From positions 1-32,362 of the forward strand of contig CAXSDR010000035.1 in NCBI GenBank assembly GCA_964236445.1: a stretch of DNA of 32,362 nt, given 5' to 3'. The position numbers and the translations under genes were made by a program. The notes below the pieces were generated by a model. It made no database searches. It saw only the letters and a list, made by a program, of their open reading frames with translations, and had not been told where the DNA came from. Source of the stretch: CAXSDR01 sp964236445. Lineage in GTDB: Bacteria > Actinomycetota > Actinomycetes > Motilibacterales > Motilibacteraceae. Positions 1 to 7,266 of this stretch are shown in pieces. Numbering within the stretch: position 1 is the stretch's first letter; each line of letters begins with the position of its first letter.

Positions 1-927
1 GAGCAGGAGCACGACAGCGCCGAGGACATGCTGCGCGACGCCGACATCGCGATGTATCGCACCAAGAGCAACGGACGCGGCGGGCAGGCGACATTCGACT
101 CGACCATGCGCGTCCAGCTCGTCACCCGGATGTCGCTCGAGTCACAGCTGCGTACGGCCACCGAGCGTGGCGCGTTCGAGCTGCACTACCAACCCATCGT
201 CGCGCTCGGCACGGGCGAGCTGCAGAGCTTCGAGGCGCTCATCCGGTGGCCGCACCCCACCCGGGGCCTCGTCGCGCCGGGCGACTTCCTCCCCATCGCC
301 GAGGAGACGGGGCTCATCGTCCCGATCGGTCGTTGGGTCGTCGAGGAAGCATGTCGGCAGATCGCGCTCTGGCGCAGCCAGGACCATCCCGCAGGTCGAC
401 TGCCGATCAGCGTCAACGTGTCGAACCACGAGTTCTGGGACGCCGGTCTGCTGCCGCACATCTGCGACACGCTCGATCAGACAGGTCTCGATGCGGCGGA
501 CCTCGCTCTCGAGATCACCGAGGGCGTGGTGATGCGCAACTCGGCCAAGGCCGAGGGCCTGCTCGAGGCCATGCACGAGCTTGGTCACCCCGTCCACATC
601 GACGACTTCGGCACCGGCTACTCCTCGCTCGAGGCGCTGCACCGCTTCCGCATCGACGCGCTCAAGATCGACCGCTCCTTCGTCGTCGCGATGAGCAGCG
701 GCATTCGAAGCGCAGAGCTCGCACGCACCATCGTCATGATGGGCACGAGTCTCGGCCTCGACGTCATCGCCGAAGGCATCGAGGACCCGGCACAGCGCCA
801 GATGTTGGAGAGCTTCGGCTGCGCCTACGGCCAGGGCTTCCTGTTCTCCCGACCGCTGCCGGCCACCGCTGTGGCGTCGTTGTTCGCGGTCCCGAACGAC
901 CTGCGGGCAGTGCGGGGACGTAGCTGA
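1..927 (+). CDS. GGDEF-EAL c-di-GMP phosphodiesterase (5' end outside window)
   Basis: The reading frame is open to the first base, so this is the C-terminal 308 residues of a longer protein. Residues about 1-35 are the tail of a GGDEF domain (ADIAMYRTK, then a Gly/Arg-rich turn). Residues about 45-290 form a full EAL domain. The metal and catalytic signatures are all visible: EALIRW near residue 78, NVS near 139, LEITEG near 170, DDFGTGYSSL at 201-210, KIDRSF after it, AEGIE near 257, and the C-terminal GQGFLFSRP. All expected acidic residues are present, so I infer an active phosphodiesterase hydrolysing c-di-GMP to pGpG. The GGDEF active site and any sensory domain lie upstream and cannot be judged. 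The gene stands alone; the next gene starts 118 bp downstream. Confidence 0.93.
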   Translation, partial: EQEHDSAEDMLRDADIAMYRTKSNGRGGQATFDSTMRVQLVTRMSLESQLRTATERGAFELHYQPIVALGTGELQSFEALIRWPHPTRGLVAPGDFLPIAEETGLIVPIGRWVVEEACRQIALWRSQDHPAGRLPISVNVSNHEFWDAGLLPHICDTLDQTGLDAADLALEITEGVVMRNSAKAEGLLEAMHELGHPVHIDDFGTGYSSLEALHRFRIDALKIDRSFVVAMSSGIRSAELARTIVMMGTSLGLDVIAEGIEDPAQRQMLESFGCAYGQGFLFSRPLPATAVASLFAVPNDLRAVRGRS

Positions 928-981
928 GGCCGATCCACGCCCGGAAGTGGCTCACTCTGTGTGACGATTAGTGACGGGTTA

Positions 982-996
982 GGTAGGGCACCTACC
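982..996. promoter_or_regulatory. 15-bp perfect dyad upstream of the GlsB-like gene
   Basis: GGTAGG-GCA-CCTACC is a perfect inverted repeat with 6-bp arms and a 3-bp centre. It ends 49 bp before the start codon of the GlsB-like gene. It could be an operator or a small 5'-UTR hairpin. No convincing -35/-10 pair was found beside it. Confidence 0.35.
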
Positions 997-1045
997 GTCT
1001 CGTCGGAGCCTACGGATGGCTCCCGTGACAAGAAGGACCTCAAGG

Positions 1046-1321
1046 ATGACCATCATCGCCTGGATCGTGCTCGGAGCCGTCGCCGGTCTCATCGCCGAGA
1101 AGCTCACCGGGTCACGCACCGGAATCGTGATCGCCACCGTGGTCGGGATCGTGGGCGCGCTGCTCGGCGGCTTCCTCGCCAAGGCGCTGCTCCACATCGA
1201 CACCCTCGGCAGCTTCTTCGACGTCCGTACGTGGCTCACCGCCATCGTCGGCGCCGTGATCTTGCTCGCGCTCAACCACGCACTCAACGGCCGCTCGCAC
1301 CGTCGCCGCAGCCGCGTCTAG
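1046..1321 (+). CDS. GlsB/YeaQ/YmgE-family stress membrane protein
   Basis: This 91-residue, very hydrophobic protein begins MTIIAWIVLGAVAG and has about three membrane segments separated by short Gly-rich turns, ending in a basic RSHRRRSR tail. Length, the starting IIAWI.LG..AG pattern and Gly content match the transglycosylase-associated (GlsB/YeaQ/YmgE) family, small inner-membrane proteins linked to envelope or acid stress but without a known reaction. I chose the ATG at 1046 over an in-frame ATG at 1016 because AAGGACC lies just upstream and the family start matches. A good intrinsic terminator follows at once, so it is probably monocistronic. Confidence 0.8.
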   Translation: MTIIAWIVLGAVAGLIAEKLTGSRTGIVIATVVGIVGALLGGFLAKALLHIDTLGSFFDVRTWLTAIVGAVILLALNHALNGRSHRRRSRV

Positions 1322-1333
1322 TTCTTGCAACTG

Positions 1334-1388
1334 GCCCGGTGCCGGATCGACGATTCCTCGTCGTCCGCACCGGGCTTCTGCTTTCTTG
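1334..1388 (+). terminator. Intrinsic terminator after GlsB-like gene
   Basis: GCCCGGTGC-C-GGA (1334-1346) pairs with TCCGCACCGGGC (1364-1375), a 12-bp stem with one bulged base and a loop of about 17 nt. It is followed by the T-rich tail TTCTGCTTTCTT. It sits 12 bp after the stop codon. Confidence 0.75.
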
Positions 1389-1417
1389 CCAACTCTTGCG
1401 AAATGGGGGCGTTCGCC

Positions 1418-1816
1418 ATGACATCGCTGACCGAGGAGCACATCAGCGGACTGCTCGAGATCCGCACGGCGATCGCAGCCTTCGAGCATGCGGGTGAACG
1501 GGACGCCCGCCTGCTCGGACTCACCCACGTGCAGCACCACGCGCTGCTGGCCGTACGCGCCGACACCCACGACATCGGCCCGCGGGTGGCCGACCTGGCC
1601 AAGGTCCTGAGCATCGCCAGCCCCACCGCGGTCGAGCTGATCGCGCGCATGGTGGCCGCCGGACTGCTGACCCGCGTCCCCGACCAGGACGACCGCCGCT
1701 CGTCTCGACTTCGTGTCACCCCGCGAGGCGAGCGACTGATGACAAAGCTCAGCGAGCGGCACCTGCCGCAGCTTCGTGACCTGACCAACCGGGGTGCGGC
1801 GTTGCTCGACGACTGA
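1418..1816 (+). CDS. MarR-family transcriptional regulator
   Basis: A 132-residue winged-helix protein. The helical region HISGLLEIRTAIAAFEH is followed by the recognition part VADLAKVLSIASPTAVELI and by the wing DQDDRRSSRLRVTPRG, the hallmark DxRxxxxxLT.G pattern of MarR proteins. It probably binds DNA as a dimer and responds to a small molecule; its target cannot be read from context. The start at 1418 (MTSLTEEH) is preferred because GGGGGC lies 8-13 bp upstream; in-frame ATGs at 1325 and 1403 would put non-conserved residues inside the preceding terminator. It converges on metF, with only 11 bp between the stop codons. Confidence 0.85.
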   Translation: MTSLTEEHISGLLEIRTAIAAFEHAGERDARLLGLTHVQHHALLAVRADTHDIGPRVADLAKVLSIASPTAVELIARMVAAGLLTRVPDQDDRRSSRLRVTPRGERLMTKLSERHLPQLRDLTNRGAALLDD

Positions 1817-1827
1817 GCTGGTGGACC

Positions 1828-2694
1828 TCACCTCCCGGGCGGCAGTCCTAGAGCGGCACAGACCTCGAGCGTGCTCGCTGCGCGGTTCATCGTGTAGAAG
1901 TGCAGTCCCGGCGCACCAGCCTGCAACAGCGCCTCGCAGACCTTCACCGTGTGCTCGACACCGATGCGTCGCCCGAGCTCGGGATCGTCGCCCGCGTCAT
2001 GCAGCCTGTCCAACAGCTCGACCGGGGCCGGCGCGCCGGACATCGCCGCCATGCGCTCTGCCTGACCGATGCTGCTGATGATGCGCAGGCCGGGGATGAC
2101 GGGGGTGTCGGCGCCGCGTACGGCCATCTCGTCGACGAACCGGAGATAGTCCTCCGCACGGTTGACGAACTGCGTCAGCGCGAAGTCGGCCTCACGCAGC
2201 TTCGCCGACTGATGTGCGAAGTCGACTTCTGGCGACTCGGCAGCCGGGTGCCCCTGCGGGTGGACCGCCACGCCCACACACGACATCCCCTGCTCGCGCG
2301 CGAGGCCCATCAGCTCCACGGCGTAGCGCAGCTCGCCTTCGGGAAGGTCCTTGGTCGCGGAGAGCGGCGGGTCACCGTGCAGTGCTAGCAGGTTCTCGAC
2401 TCCCATGTCGCGATATCGCTCGAGAAGCGCGACGAGCTCGACGCGTCGGTGAGCGGCACAGGTGAGGTGGGGCAGCGGCAGGGCCGTCATCCCAGCCAGC
2501 TGCTCGACGAGCGCCTCGGTCCGCCCGCGATCGGAGCCGTTCGCGCCGTAGGTCACGGCCACGAACGACGGCGACATCGGCGCGAGCTCGGCGAGCGCGG
2601 TGGCGAGGGCTGCCTCACCGGCTGCCGTCCGTGGCGGCAACAGCTCGATCGAGACGAAGACGCCGGCTGCTATCCGCTCGCTGACTGTGGGCAT
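1828..2694 (-). CDS. metF: 5,10-methylenetetrahydrofolate reductase
   Basis: This 288-residue FAD-dependent TIM-barrel enzyme reduces 5,10-methylene-THF to 5-methyl-THF, the methyl donor for methionine synthesis. Visible family signatures include SIELLPP near residue 16 (catalytic Glu), FVAVTYGANGSDRGRT near 44-60, LTCAAH near 76, LALHGDPPL near 103, YPLGVAVHPQGHP-like FAD-site region (VGVAVHPQGHPAA near 140), FALTQFVN near 173, PVIPGLRIISS near 201 and PGLHFYTMNR near 269. Length is normal for the bacterial enzyme. The start lies 10 bp after the stop of the small MerR-like frame, so the two may share a transcript read from the dyad-containing region at 2913-2939. No methionine-synthase gene is in the window. 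Confidence 0.95.
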   Translation of the reverse strand: MPTVSERIAAGVFVSIELLPPRTAAGEAALATALAELAPMSPSFVAVTYGANGSDRGRTEALVEQLAGMTALPLPHLTCAAHRRVELVALLERYRDMGVENLLALHGDPPLSATKDLPEGELRYAVELMGLAREQGMSCVGVAVHPQGHPAAESPEVDFAHQSAKLREADFALTQFVNRAEDYLRFVDEMAVRGADTPVIPGLRIISSIGQAERMAAMSGAPAPVELLDRLHDAGDDPELGRRIGVEHTVKVCEALLQAGAPGLHFYTMNRAASTLEVCAALGLPPGR

Positions 2695-2704
2695 CCCGGC
2701 AATG

Positions 2705-2902
2705 CTACGGACGCACGGTGGCAGGCGGGCCCGTCCAGCGCTGCTCGGCGTGGAACCAACGCGTGTCTAGGTATCCCGAGGCCCCGTCCACCCGCACGGG
2801 GCGCAGCAGCCCGCAGTCGTCGTAGAAGCGCAGGGCGCTCGGCGTCAGCCCGAACAGCCGCCCGTAGGCCTCGATGGTCAGCAGCTCCTCGAAGTCGGTC
2901 AC
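2705..2902 (-). pseudogene. Truncated MerR-family regulator (DNA-binding domain only)
   Basis: The 65-residue product contains a clear MerR helix-turn-helix: LLTIEAYGRLFGLTPSALRF, followed by YDDCGLLRP and the wing start GASGYL. The conserved wing-helix pattern GYRYY is lost after GY, and the frame stops 16 residues later, 10 bp before metF. The dimerisation coiled coil and effector domain of normal MerR proteins (about 110-270 residues) are absent. I read it as a 3'-truncated remnant. An alternative is a functional minimal regulator like BldC of Streptomyces, which is also about 68 residues with only the DNA-binding domain, but the damaged wing argues against it. A perfect operator-like dyad lies just upstream. 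Confidence 0.65.
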
Positions 2903-2912
2903 ACCGGCAGCG

Positions 2913-2939
2913 TTGACCCTCGGGCTGGTCGAGGGTCAA
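2913..2939. promoter_or_regulatory. MerR-type operator dyad
   Basis: TTGACCCTCG (2913-2922) and CGAGGGTCAA (2930-2939) form a perfect 10-bp inverted repeat around a 7-bp centre. MerR-family operators are typically such dyads, with the outer TTGAC half serving as a -35 element and an over-long spacer. It lies 10 bp upstream of the MerR-like start at 2902, as an autoregulatory site would. The site is intact although the regulator is truncated. Confidence 0.6.
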
Positions 2940-3172
2940 GGAGTCACCCGGCGCTTGCGCGCACGATGGCAACAGGGCGACCTGTGACCACGCGGCCCAT
3001 GAGAGGTCCCCCGCCACGCCCGATATCGTGAGGGGCTGCCTGTCGCCGTCGGACGAGCCCGGCTGCGGCGAACGACGCCGACGAGACGGCAGCACGTCGC
3101 TATCCACCTTCTCGCTTCGCTTTCGAGCGATGGACCGTTCAGGTCCGCGGCACGGACGGAGCCCTTCGCACC
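2940..3172. other. Intergenic region, no gene seen
   Basis: These 233 bp separate the divergent MerR-like frame and the lactonase. No reading frame with protein-like features was found on either strand. The segment should hold the lactonase promoter, but no standard -35/-10 pair is convincing. Confidence 0.5.
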
Positions 3173-4219
3173 ATGACCCACCCCACCCCCGCCACCCACC
3201 CGACTGGCTCGTCCCCGCTCACCGTCGGCTGCTACACCGCGCCCGAGGGCACCGGCACGGGCATCTCCGGCGTCCGGCTGTCTGCGGCAGGCCAGCTCAC
3301 CGACGAGCCGCTTCGCGACGCGGACGGCGTACGTTCGCCCTCCTTCGTCGCGCTGCACCCCGCCCTGCCGCTGGTCTATGCAGTGGAGGAGCTCGATGCT
3401 GGGATGTTGGTGACGCTGGTGCGCAGCACCGACGGCAGCCTGACCCGACTCGACGAGCGCACGACCGGCGGGTCGTCGCCGTGTCACGTGGCGGTGTCCT
3501 CAGACACGTCGGGCGACCTCTGGCTCGCTGTGGCCAACTATGGCGACGGCTCCCTGATGGTGGTCGCCCTTGCCGACGACGGCCTCCCCACCGGCGACTC
3601 GCAGGTCTTGCGGCACGCCGGGAGCGGACCTCACGCGGAGCGACAGACCAGCCCGCACTGTCACCAGGTCGTGTTCGACGGTGACCTGCTCATGGTGACC
3701 GATCTCGGGACGGACCGTGTCCATCGCTACGTCCGTGAGGGACGCATCTGGGTCCCGGCCCTGGTCGGCCCGGCCGAGCTTCGCGCCGGGTCAGGTCCGC
3801 GCCACATGGTTGCTGACGGGACGTCGCGCTATGTCGTCGGCGAGCTCGACAGCAGCGTCACCTGTTATCGCGTCGACTCCTTGGGCGCATGGGTCGAGGT
3901 GAGCAGGGTCACCACGACCGCCAACCCGGCGGGCTGCCAGCCCTCGCACCTGGTCATGCACGAGGGTCGACTCATCGTGGCCAATCGCGGACCCGACACG
4001 CTTGCCTTCCTGACCGTCGACGAGGGAGTCCTTGCTCTCGTGGCAGAAGTGCCTACCGAAGGCCACTGGCCGCGCCACTTCGCCGTGGTCGGCGAGACGA
4101 TCGTCGTGGCCAACGAGCGCTCGCACGCGTTGACGGCCTTCGCGTTCGCCCCGGAGACCGGGCTTCCGGTGCACGTCGCCAGTCTCGCGTCAGGCACACC
4201 GACCTGCGTCGTTGTCTGA
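3173..4219 (+). CDS. Lactonase-family seven-bladed beta-propeller (6-phosphogluconolactonase-like)
   Basis: The 348-residue protein shows the repeating blade pattern of the YbhE/Pgl (lactonase, Pfam PF10282) family: VGCYTAPEGTGTGI near residue 19, PSFVALHPALPLVYAVEE near 57, GGSSPCHVAVS near 102, ANYGDGSL near 122, SPHCHQVVF near 162, VTDLGTDRVHRY near 177, GSGPRHMV near 208, and HWPRHFAV near 303. Family members hydrolyse 6-phosphogluconolactone in the pentose phosphate pathway or act on other lactones. There is no signal peptide, so it is probably cytoplasmic. It stands alone, with no pentose-phosphate gene nearby, so the exact substrate is uncertain. GGAG lies about 11 bp before the ATG, an acceptable but wide spacing. 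Confidence 0.85.
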   Translation: MTHPTPATHPTGSSPLTVGCYTAPEGTGTGISGVRLSAAGQLTDEPLRDADGVRSPSFVALHPALPLVYAVEELDAGMLVTLVRSTDGSLTRLDERTTGGSSPCHVAVSSDTSGDLWLAVANYGDGSLMVVALADDGLPTGDSQVLRHAGSGPHAERQTSPHCHQVVFDGDLLMVTDLGTDRVHRYVREGRIWVPALVGPAELRAGSGPRHMVADGTSRYVVGELDSSVTCYRVDSLGAWVEVSRVTTTANPAGCQPSHLVMHEGRLIVANRGPDTLAFLTVDEGVLALVAEVPTEGHWPRHFAVVGETIVVANERSHALTAFAFAPETGLPVHVASLASGTPTCVVV

Positions 4220-4240
4220 TCTCGCCTGCGCGACAACGCA

Positions 4241-4273
4241 AAAGGCCCGCACCCCTCAAAGGGATGCGGACCT
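4241..4273 (-). terminator. Intrinsic terminator for the PRC/DUF2382 gene
   Basis: Read on the minus strand, AGGTCCGCATCCC (4273-4261) pairs with GGGTGCGGGCCT (about 4254-4243) with G-U pairs allowed and a 6-nt loop, followed by TTTTGCGTT. It is 23 bp after the stop of the minus-strand gene. The T tract is only on the minus-strand side, so it should act mainly there, although the hairpin also lies just after the lactonase gene. Confidence 0.7.
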
Positions 4274-4295
4274 CGTCGCTGCCGACGGCGTCTGG

Positions 4296-5117
4296 TCAGC
4301 CTGGGTTGCGGACGTCGGCGTTTCCGTCGCTGTCGAGGTCGATGCGCTCCTTGCGGACCTCACCGCTGACCGTCTGCTGTGATGTCTCGGTCTCGGTGTT
4401 GAGGCGAACCCGCTCGACCGCGACGGCTTCCGTGGTGACGACGGGGCGGTCCTCGTGCAGGACCACCTCGTGCTCTTCCTCGGTGATGTCAGCGCCGCTG
4501 TAGGCGGAGTCGCGGTTGGCGTCGGTGATGGCTTCGGTTTCGAGGGTGACGCGTTCGCGGGTGACGGGCACGGTGACCTGCTCGTTCTCCGTGACGACAT
4601 ATTTGCGCAGGCGCGCACGCCCTGACTCGACGCGCTCGGTGCCGGCGCGCAGGTGCTCCTCGGAACGCGTCATGGCGTCATCGGTGTTCGGGCCAGTGGT
4701 GTCGTGCCCGGTCGTGCCGCTGTCGACGAGGTCACGATCTGTCGTCGTGTCGGTGTAGTCGGCGTCGAAGTTCGCGTCGCCGGTCCCGGCGTATCCCGCG
4801 TTGTAGTCCATGTTGTAGTAGGCGTAGAGCTCTGCTTCTTCGGCCTCGGAGATGTGCTGGTCCGCCGCGACGTTGGGCGCACCCTTGACCTGGTCCTTCG
4901 TGAACGGCACCGAGAGGCCGTCGCCGCTCTGCGTTGCCGTAGCGATCGGCACGTAGGACTCGTTGGAGCCGAAGAACCCCGTGGCGACCGTGACCCACTG
5001 CGGCTCGCTGGTCTGGTCGTCGAGATAGACCTGACCGATCTTCCCGATCTTGTCCCCGTCGTTGCCATAGAGTGTGCCACCGATGAGCTGGCCGGCCTGC
5101 TGAGTGGAAATGCTCAC
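4296..5117 (-). CDS. PRC-barrel and DUF2382 domain protein (YsnF-like)
   Basis: The 273-residue acidic protein has two domains. Residues about 1-85 are a PRC-barrel (GTLYGNDGDKIGKIGQVYLDD, then PQWVTVATGFFG and YVPIATA). Residues about 150-260 are a DUF2382 domain of repeated beta-hairpins rich in Glu, Arg and Val (LRKYVVTENEQVTVPVTRE, VVLHEDRPVV, VSGEVRKERIDLD). The linker is Asp/Thr/Tyr-rich and probably disordered. Such proteins are common in actinobacteria and linked to general stress; no reaction is known. The GTG at 5117 is chosen because AGGGAG lies just upstream. A CATAAT hexamer (minus strand, 5137-5132) could be a -10 element giving a very short leader. It ends in a strong terminator, so it is probably monocistronic. 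Confidence 0.88.
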   Translation of the reverse strand: MSISTQQAGQLIGGTLYGNDGDKIGKIGQVYLDDQTSEPQWVTVATGFFGSNESYVPIATATQSGDGLSVPFTKDQVKGAPNVAADQHISEAEEAELYAYYNMDYNAGYAGTGDANFDADYTDTTTDRDLVDSGTTGHDTTGPNTDDAMTRSEEHLRAGTERVESGRARLRKYVVTENEQVTVPVTRERVTLETEAITDANRDSAYSGADITEEEHEVVLHEDRPVVTTEAVAVERVRLNTETETSQQTVSGEVRKERIDLDSDGNADVRNPG

Positions 5118-5283
5118 GATTTCTCCCTGGAATTATGTTCGGATGCGAAGTGAGCGGCAGCAAAGTGGGCCAGCGAAGCCCCAGTCCCCCCGAGGCCCCA
5201 TAAGCCTTACCGGACCCGCCGCTGGCTGACTTGTGCCCTTGCCAAGGCGCGGAAAACACCCGCAGGAGTGAAATCCGGGCGGT

Positions 5284-5919
5284 TCAGGGAGCCAGTCGCT
5301 GAACGGGCCACGATCCGTCATCCGCTCGCACGTAGCGCAACCGATCATGCATGCGACTCGGGCGACCTTGCCAGAACTCGACCGTGCTCGGCGCGACCCG
5401 GAAGCCGCCCCAGAACTCGGGAACCGGCACCTCATCGGTCCACCGCTGTTCGACCGTGGCATACGCGCTCTCGAGCGCCTCGCGGTCGGGCACGACCATC
5501 GACTGCGGACTCGCCCAGGCCCCGAGCTGCGAGTCGTGTGGCCTCGAGGAGAAGTAGGCCGCGACCTCGCTGCGGGCGACGGGTGACGCGGTGCCGATCA
5601 CGATGACCTGCCGCTCGAGGGAATACCACGGGAACAGCAAGGAAGCCCGTGGGTTGTCGGCGAGCTCACGGCCCTTGCGCGAGCCGAGATTGGTGAAGAA
5701 GGTGAAGCCGCGCTCGTCGACACCTTTGAGCAGGACGGTGCGCGAGCTCGGTGCACCCGACGCGTCGGCGGTCGAGACGACCATGGCGTTGGGGTCTGGG
5801 AGATCGGCGGCGACAGCGTCCGCGAGCCACAGCCGGAACTGCGCTTCGGGGGTCGCGGCGAGCAGTGACACGTCGAGCCGACCCTGCTCGTAGGAGCGGC
5901 GCATTCCGCTGGTCTGCAC
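5284..5919 (-). CDS. pdxH: Pyridoxamine/pyridoxine 5'-phosphate oxidase
   Basis: This 211-residue FMN flavoenzyme oxidises pyridoxine or pyridoxamine 5'-phosphate to PLP. Signatures include MRRSYEQGRLD at the N-terminus, NAMVVSTADASGAPSSRTVLLKG-type FMN-site region near residues 44-66 (SSRTVLLKGVDERGFTFFTN), SRKGRELADNP near 78, FPWYSLERQVIV near 94, YFSSRP near 121, LGAWASPQS near 131, and the C-terminal FWGGFRVAP and WQGRPSRMHDRLRY. The start is uncertain: the GTG at 5919 has no Shine-Dalgarno sequence, and an in-frame ATG at 5904 gives MRRSYEQG, closer to family starts. It is divergent from serC, itself a PLP enzyme, across 219 bp, a sensible functional pairing. An 18-bp dyad lies right at its start. 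Confidence 0.95.
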   Translation of the reverse strand: MQTSGMRRSYEQGRLDVSLLAATPEAQFRLWLADAVAADLPDPNAMVVSTADASGAPSSRTVLLKGVDERGFTFFTNLGSRKGRELADNPRASLLFPWYSLERQVIVIGTASPVARSEVAAYFSSRPHDSQLGAWASPQSMVVPDREALESAYATVEQRWTDEVPVPEFWGGFRVAPSTVEFWQGRPSRMHDRLRYVRADDGSWPVQRLAP

Positions 5920-5920
5920 G

Positions 5921-5938
5921 ACGTGAACGATGTCACGT
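5921..5938. promoter_or_regulatory. 18-bp dyad in the pdxH-serC divergent region
   Basis: ACGTGA-ACGATG-TCACGT is an inverted repeat with perfect 6-bp arms around 6 bp. It abuts the GTG start of pdxH at 5919, so it may be an operator or a leader hairpin. The remaining 200 bp up to serC show no convincing gene or promoter hexamers. Confidence 0.35.
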
Positions 5939-6138
5939 TCGCGCCATGTGCGCAGGCTATGACCGGGGCAGGCAAGGCGGCGTGCTGCACCGCCGCGGTG
6001 TCAGGCCGCTGCTCGACGCCGACGACATCACTGCTCGCAGAGCTGGCGCCGTCAAGCGCCTGCGGCGGCTGGAGCGCGGTCGCCTGATCGGAACCGCCGG
6101 CGTACGGATCGGCCAGACCGACGCCTTAGGCTGGACCC

Positions 6139-7266
6139 GTGGCCGACATCTCGACAATTCAGATCCCTGAGAACCTCAAGCCCAGCGACGGGCGGTTCGG
6201 CTGTGGGCCGTCCAAGGTCCGCCCGGAGGCGCTGCAAGCGCTTGCCGACACCGGCAGGACGCTGCTCGGCACCAGCCACCGCCAGAAGCCCGTCAAGTCT
6301 CTGGTCGGGCGCGTACGCGCTGGCATGCGCGAGCTGTTCTCCCTGCCCGACGGCTACGAGGTCGTTCTGGGCAACGGTGGCACGACTGCCTTCTGGGATG
6401 CTGCGGCGTTCGGGCTCGTCCGTGACCGCAGCCAGCACCTTCACTTCGGTGAGTTCTCGTCCAAGTTCGCGGCGGTCACCAAGGGCGCGCCCTTCCTCGG
6501 TGAGCCCACGGTCATCAAGTCCGACCCCGGCAGCCACCCCGAGGCGCGTGCCGAGGCCGGCATCGACGTCTATGCCCTGACCCACAACGAGACCTCGACC
6601 GGTGTGGCGATGCCCATCCGCCGCGTCGAGGGTGCCGACGAGGGTGCTCTCGTGCTCGTCGACGCGACGTCCGGCGCCGGTGGGCTGCCCTTCGAGGCAA
6701 CTCAGGCCGACGTCTACTACTTCGCGCCACAGAAGGTCTTCGCCGGTGAGGGCGGCCTCTGGATCGCGCTGATGTCGCCTGCGGCGCTCGAGCGCGTCGC
6801 CGAGATCGGTGCGAGCGACCGCTGGATCCCGCCCTTCTATGACCTCCCCACGGCGCTGGACAACAGCACGAAGGACCAGACCTACAACACGCCCTCGGTT
6901 TCGACGCTGTTCCTGCTCGCCGACCAGGTCGAGTGGCTCAACGCACGTGGGGGCCTCGAGTGGGCCGTCGGTCGCACGGCCGACTCGTCCAGCCGCCTCT
7001 ACACCTGGGCCGAGAAGACGGTTTACACCAGCCCGTTCGTCCTCGACCCCGCGCAGCGCTCGCAGGTCGTCGGCACGATCGACTTCGCGGACGAGGTCGA
7101 TGCATCGGTCGTGGCCAAGGTGCTGCGCGCCAACGGCATCGTCGACACCGAGCCCTACCGCAAGCTCGGTCGCAACCAGCTGCGCATCGCCATGTTCCCC
7201 GCGGTCGAGCCCGCCGATGTCGAAGCCCTCACCACCTGCATCGACTTCGTGGTGGACGCGCTCTGA
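6139..7266 (+). CDS. serC: Phosphoserine transaminase
   Basis: This 375-residue PLP-dependent enzyme converts 3-phosphohydroxypyruvate and glutamate to phosphoserine in serine biosynthesis. It is the actinobacterial type, starting IQIPENLKPSDGRFGCGPSK. Other signatures are LLGTSHRQKPVKSLVGRVR near residue 43, VVLGNGGTTAFWD near 75, LTHNETSTGV near 149, VDATSGAGGLPF near 173, FAPQKVFAGEGGLW near 195 (Schiff-base Lys in PQK), and NTPSVSTLFLL near 252. GTG at 6139 is the only start fitting the family N-terminus. Its stop overlaps the CTG used as the start of the next gene, so it heads a serC-MFS-trmO transcript. Confidence 0.96.
   Translation: MADISTIQIPENLKPSDGRFGCGPSKVRPEALQALADTGRTLLGTSHRQKPVKSLVGRVRAGMRELFSLPDGYEVVLGNGGTTAFWDAAAFGLVRDRSQHLHFGEFSSKFAAVTKGAPFLGEPTVIKSDPGSHPEARAEAGIDVYALTHNETSTGVAMPIRRVEGADEGALVLVDATSGAGGLPFEATQADVYYFAPQKVFAGEGGLWIALMSPAALERVAEIGASDRWIPPFYDLPTALDNSTKDQTYNTPSVSTLFLLADQVEWLNARGGLEWAVGRTADSSSRLYTWAEKTVYTSPFVLDPAQRSQVVGTIDFADEVDASVVAKVLRANGIVDTEPYRKLGRNQLRIAMFPAVEPADVEALTTCIDFVVDAL

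Noticed and set aside
5259..5279. CCCG/CGGG hairpin with T-rich tail after pdxH
   Set aside because: The stem is only 4 bp with a 13-nt loop, too weak to call a terminator.
5959..6084. Possible 41-codon plus-strand gene between pdxH and serC
   Set aside because: There is no ribosome site, the composition is Ala/Cys/Thr-rich like other shadow frames, and there are no recognisable features.
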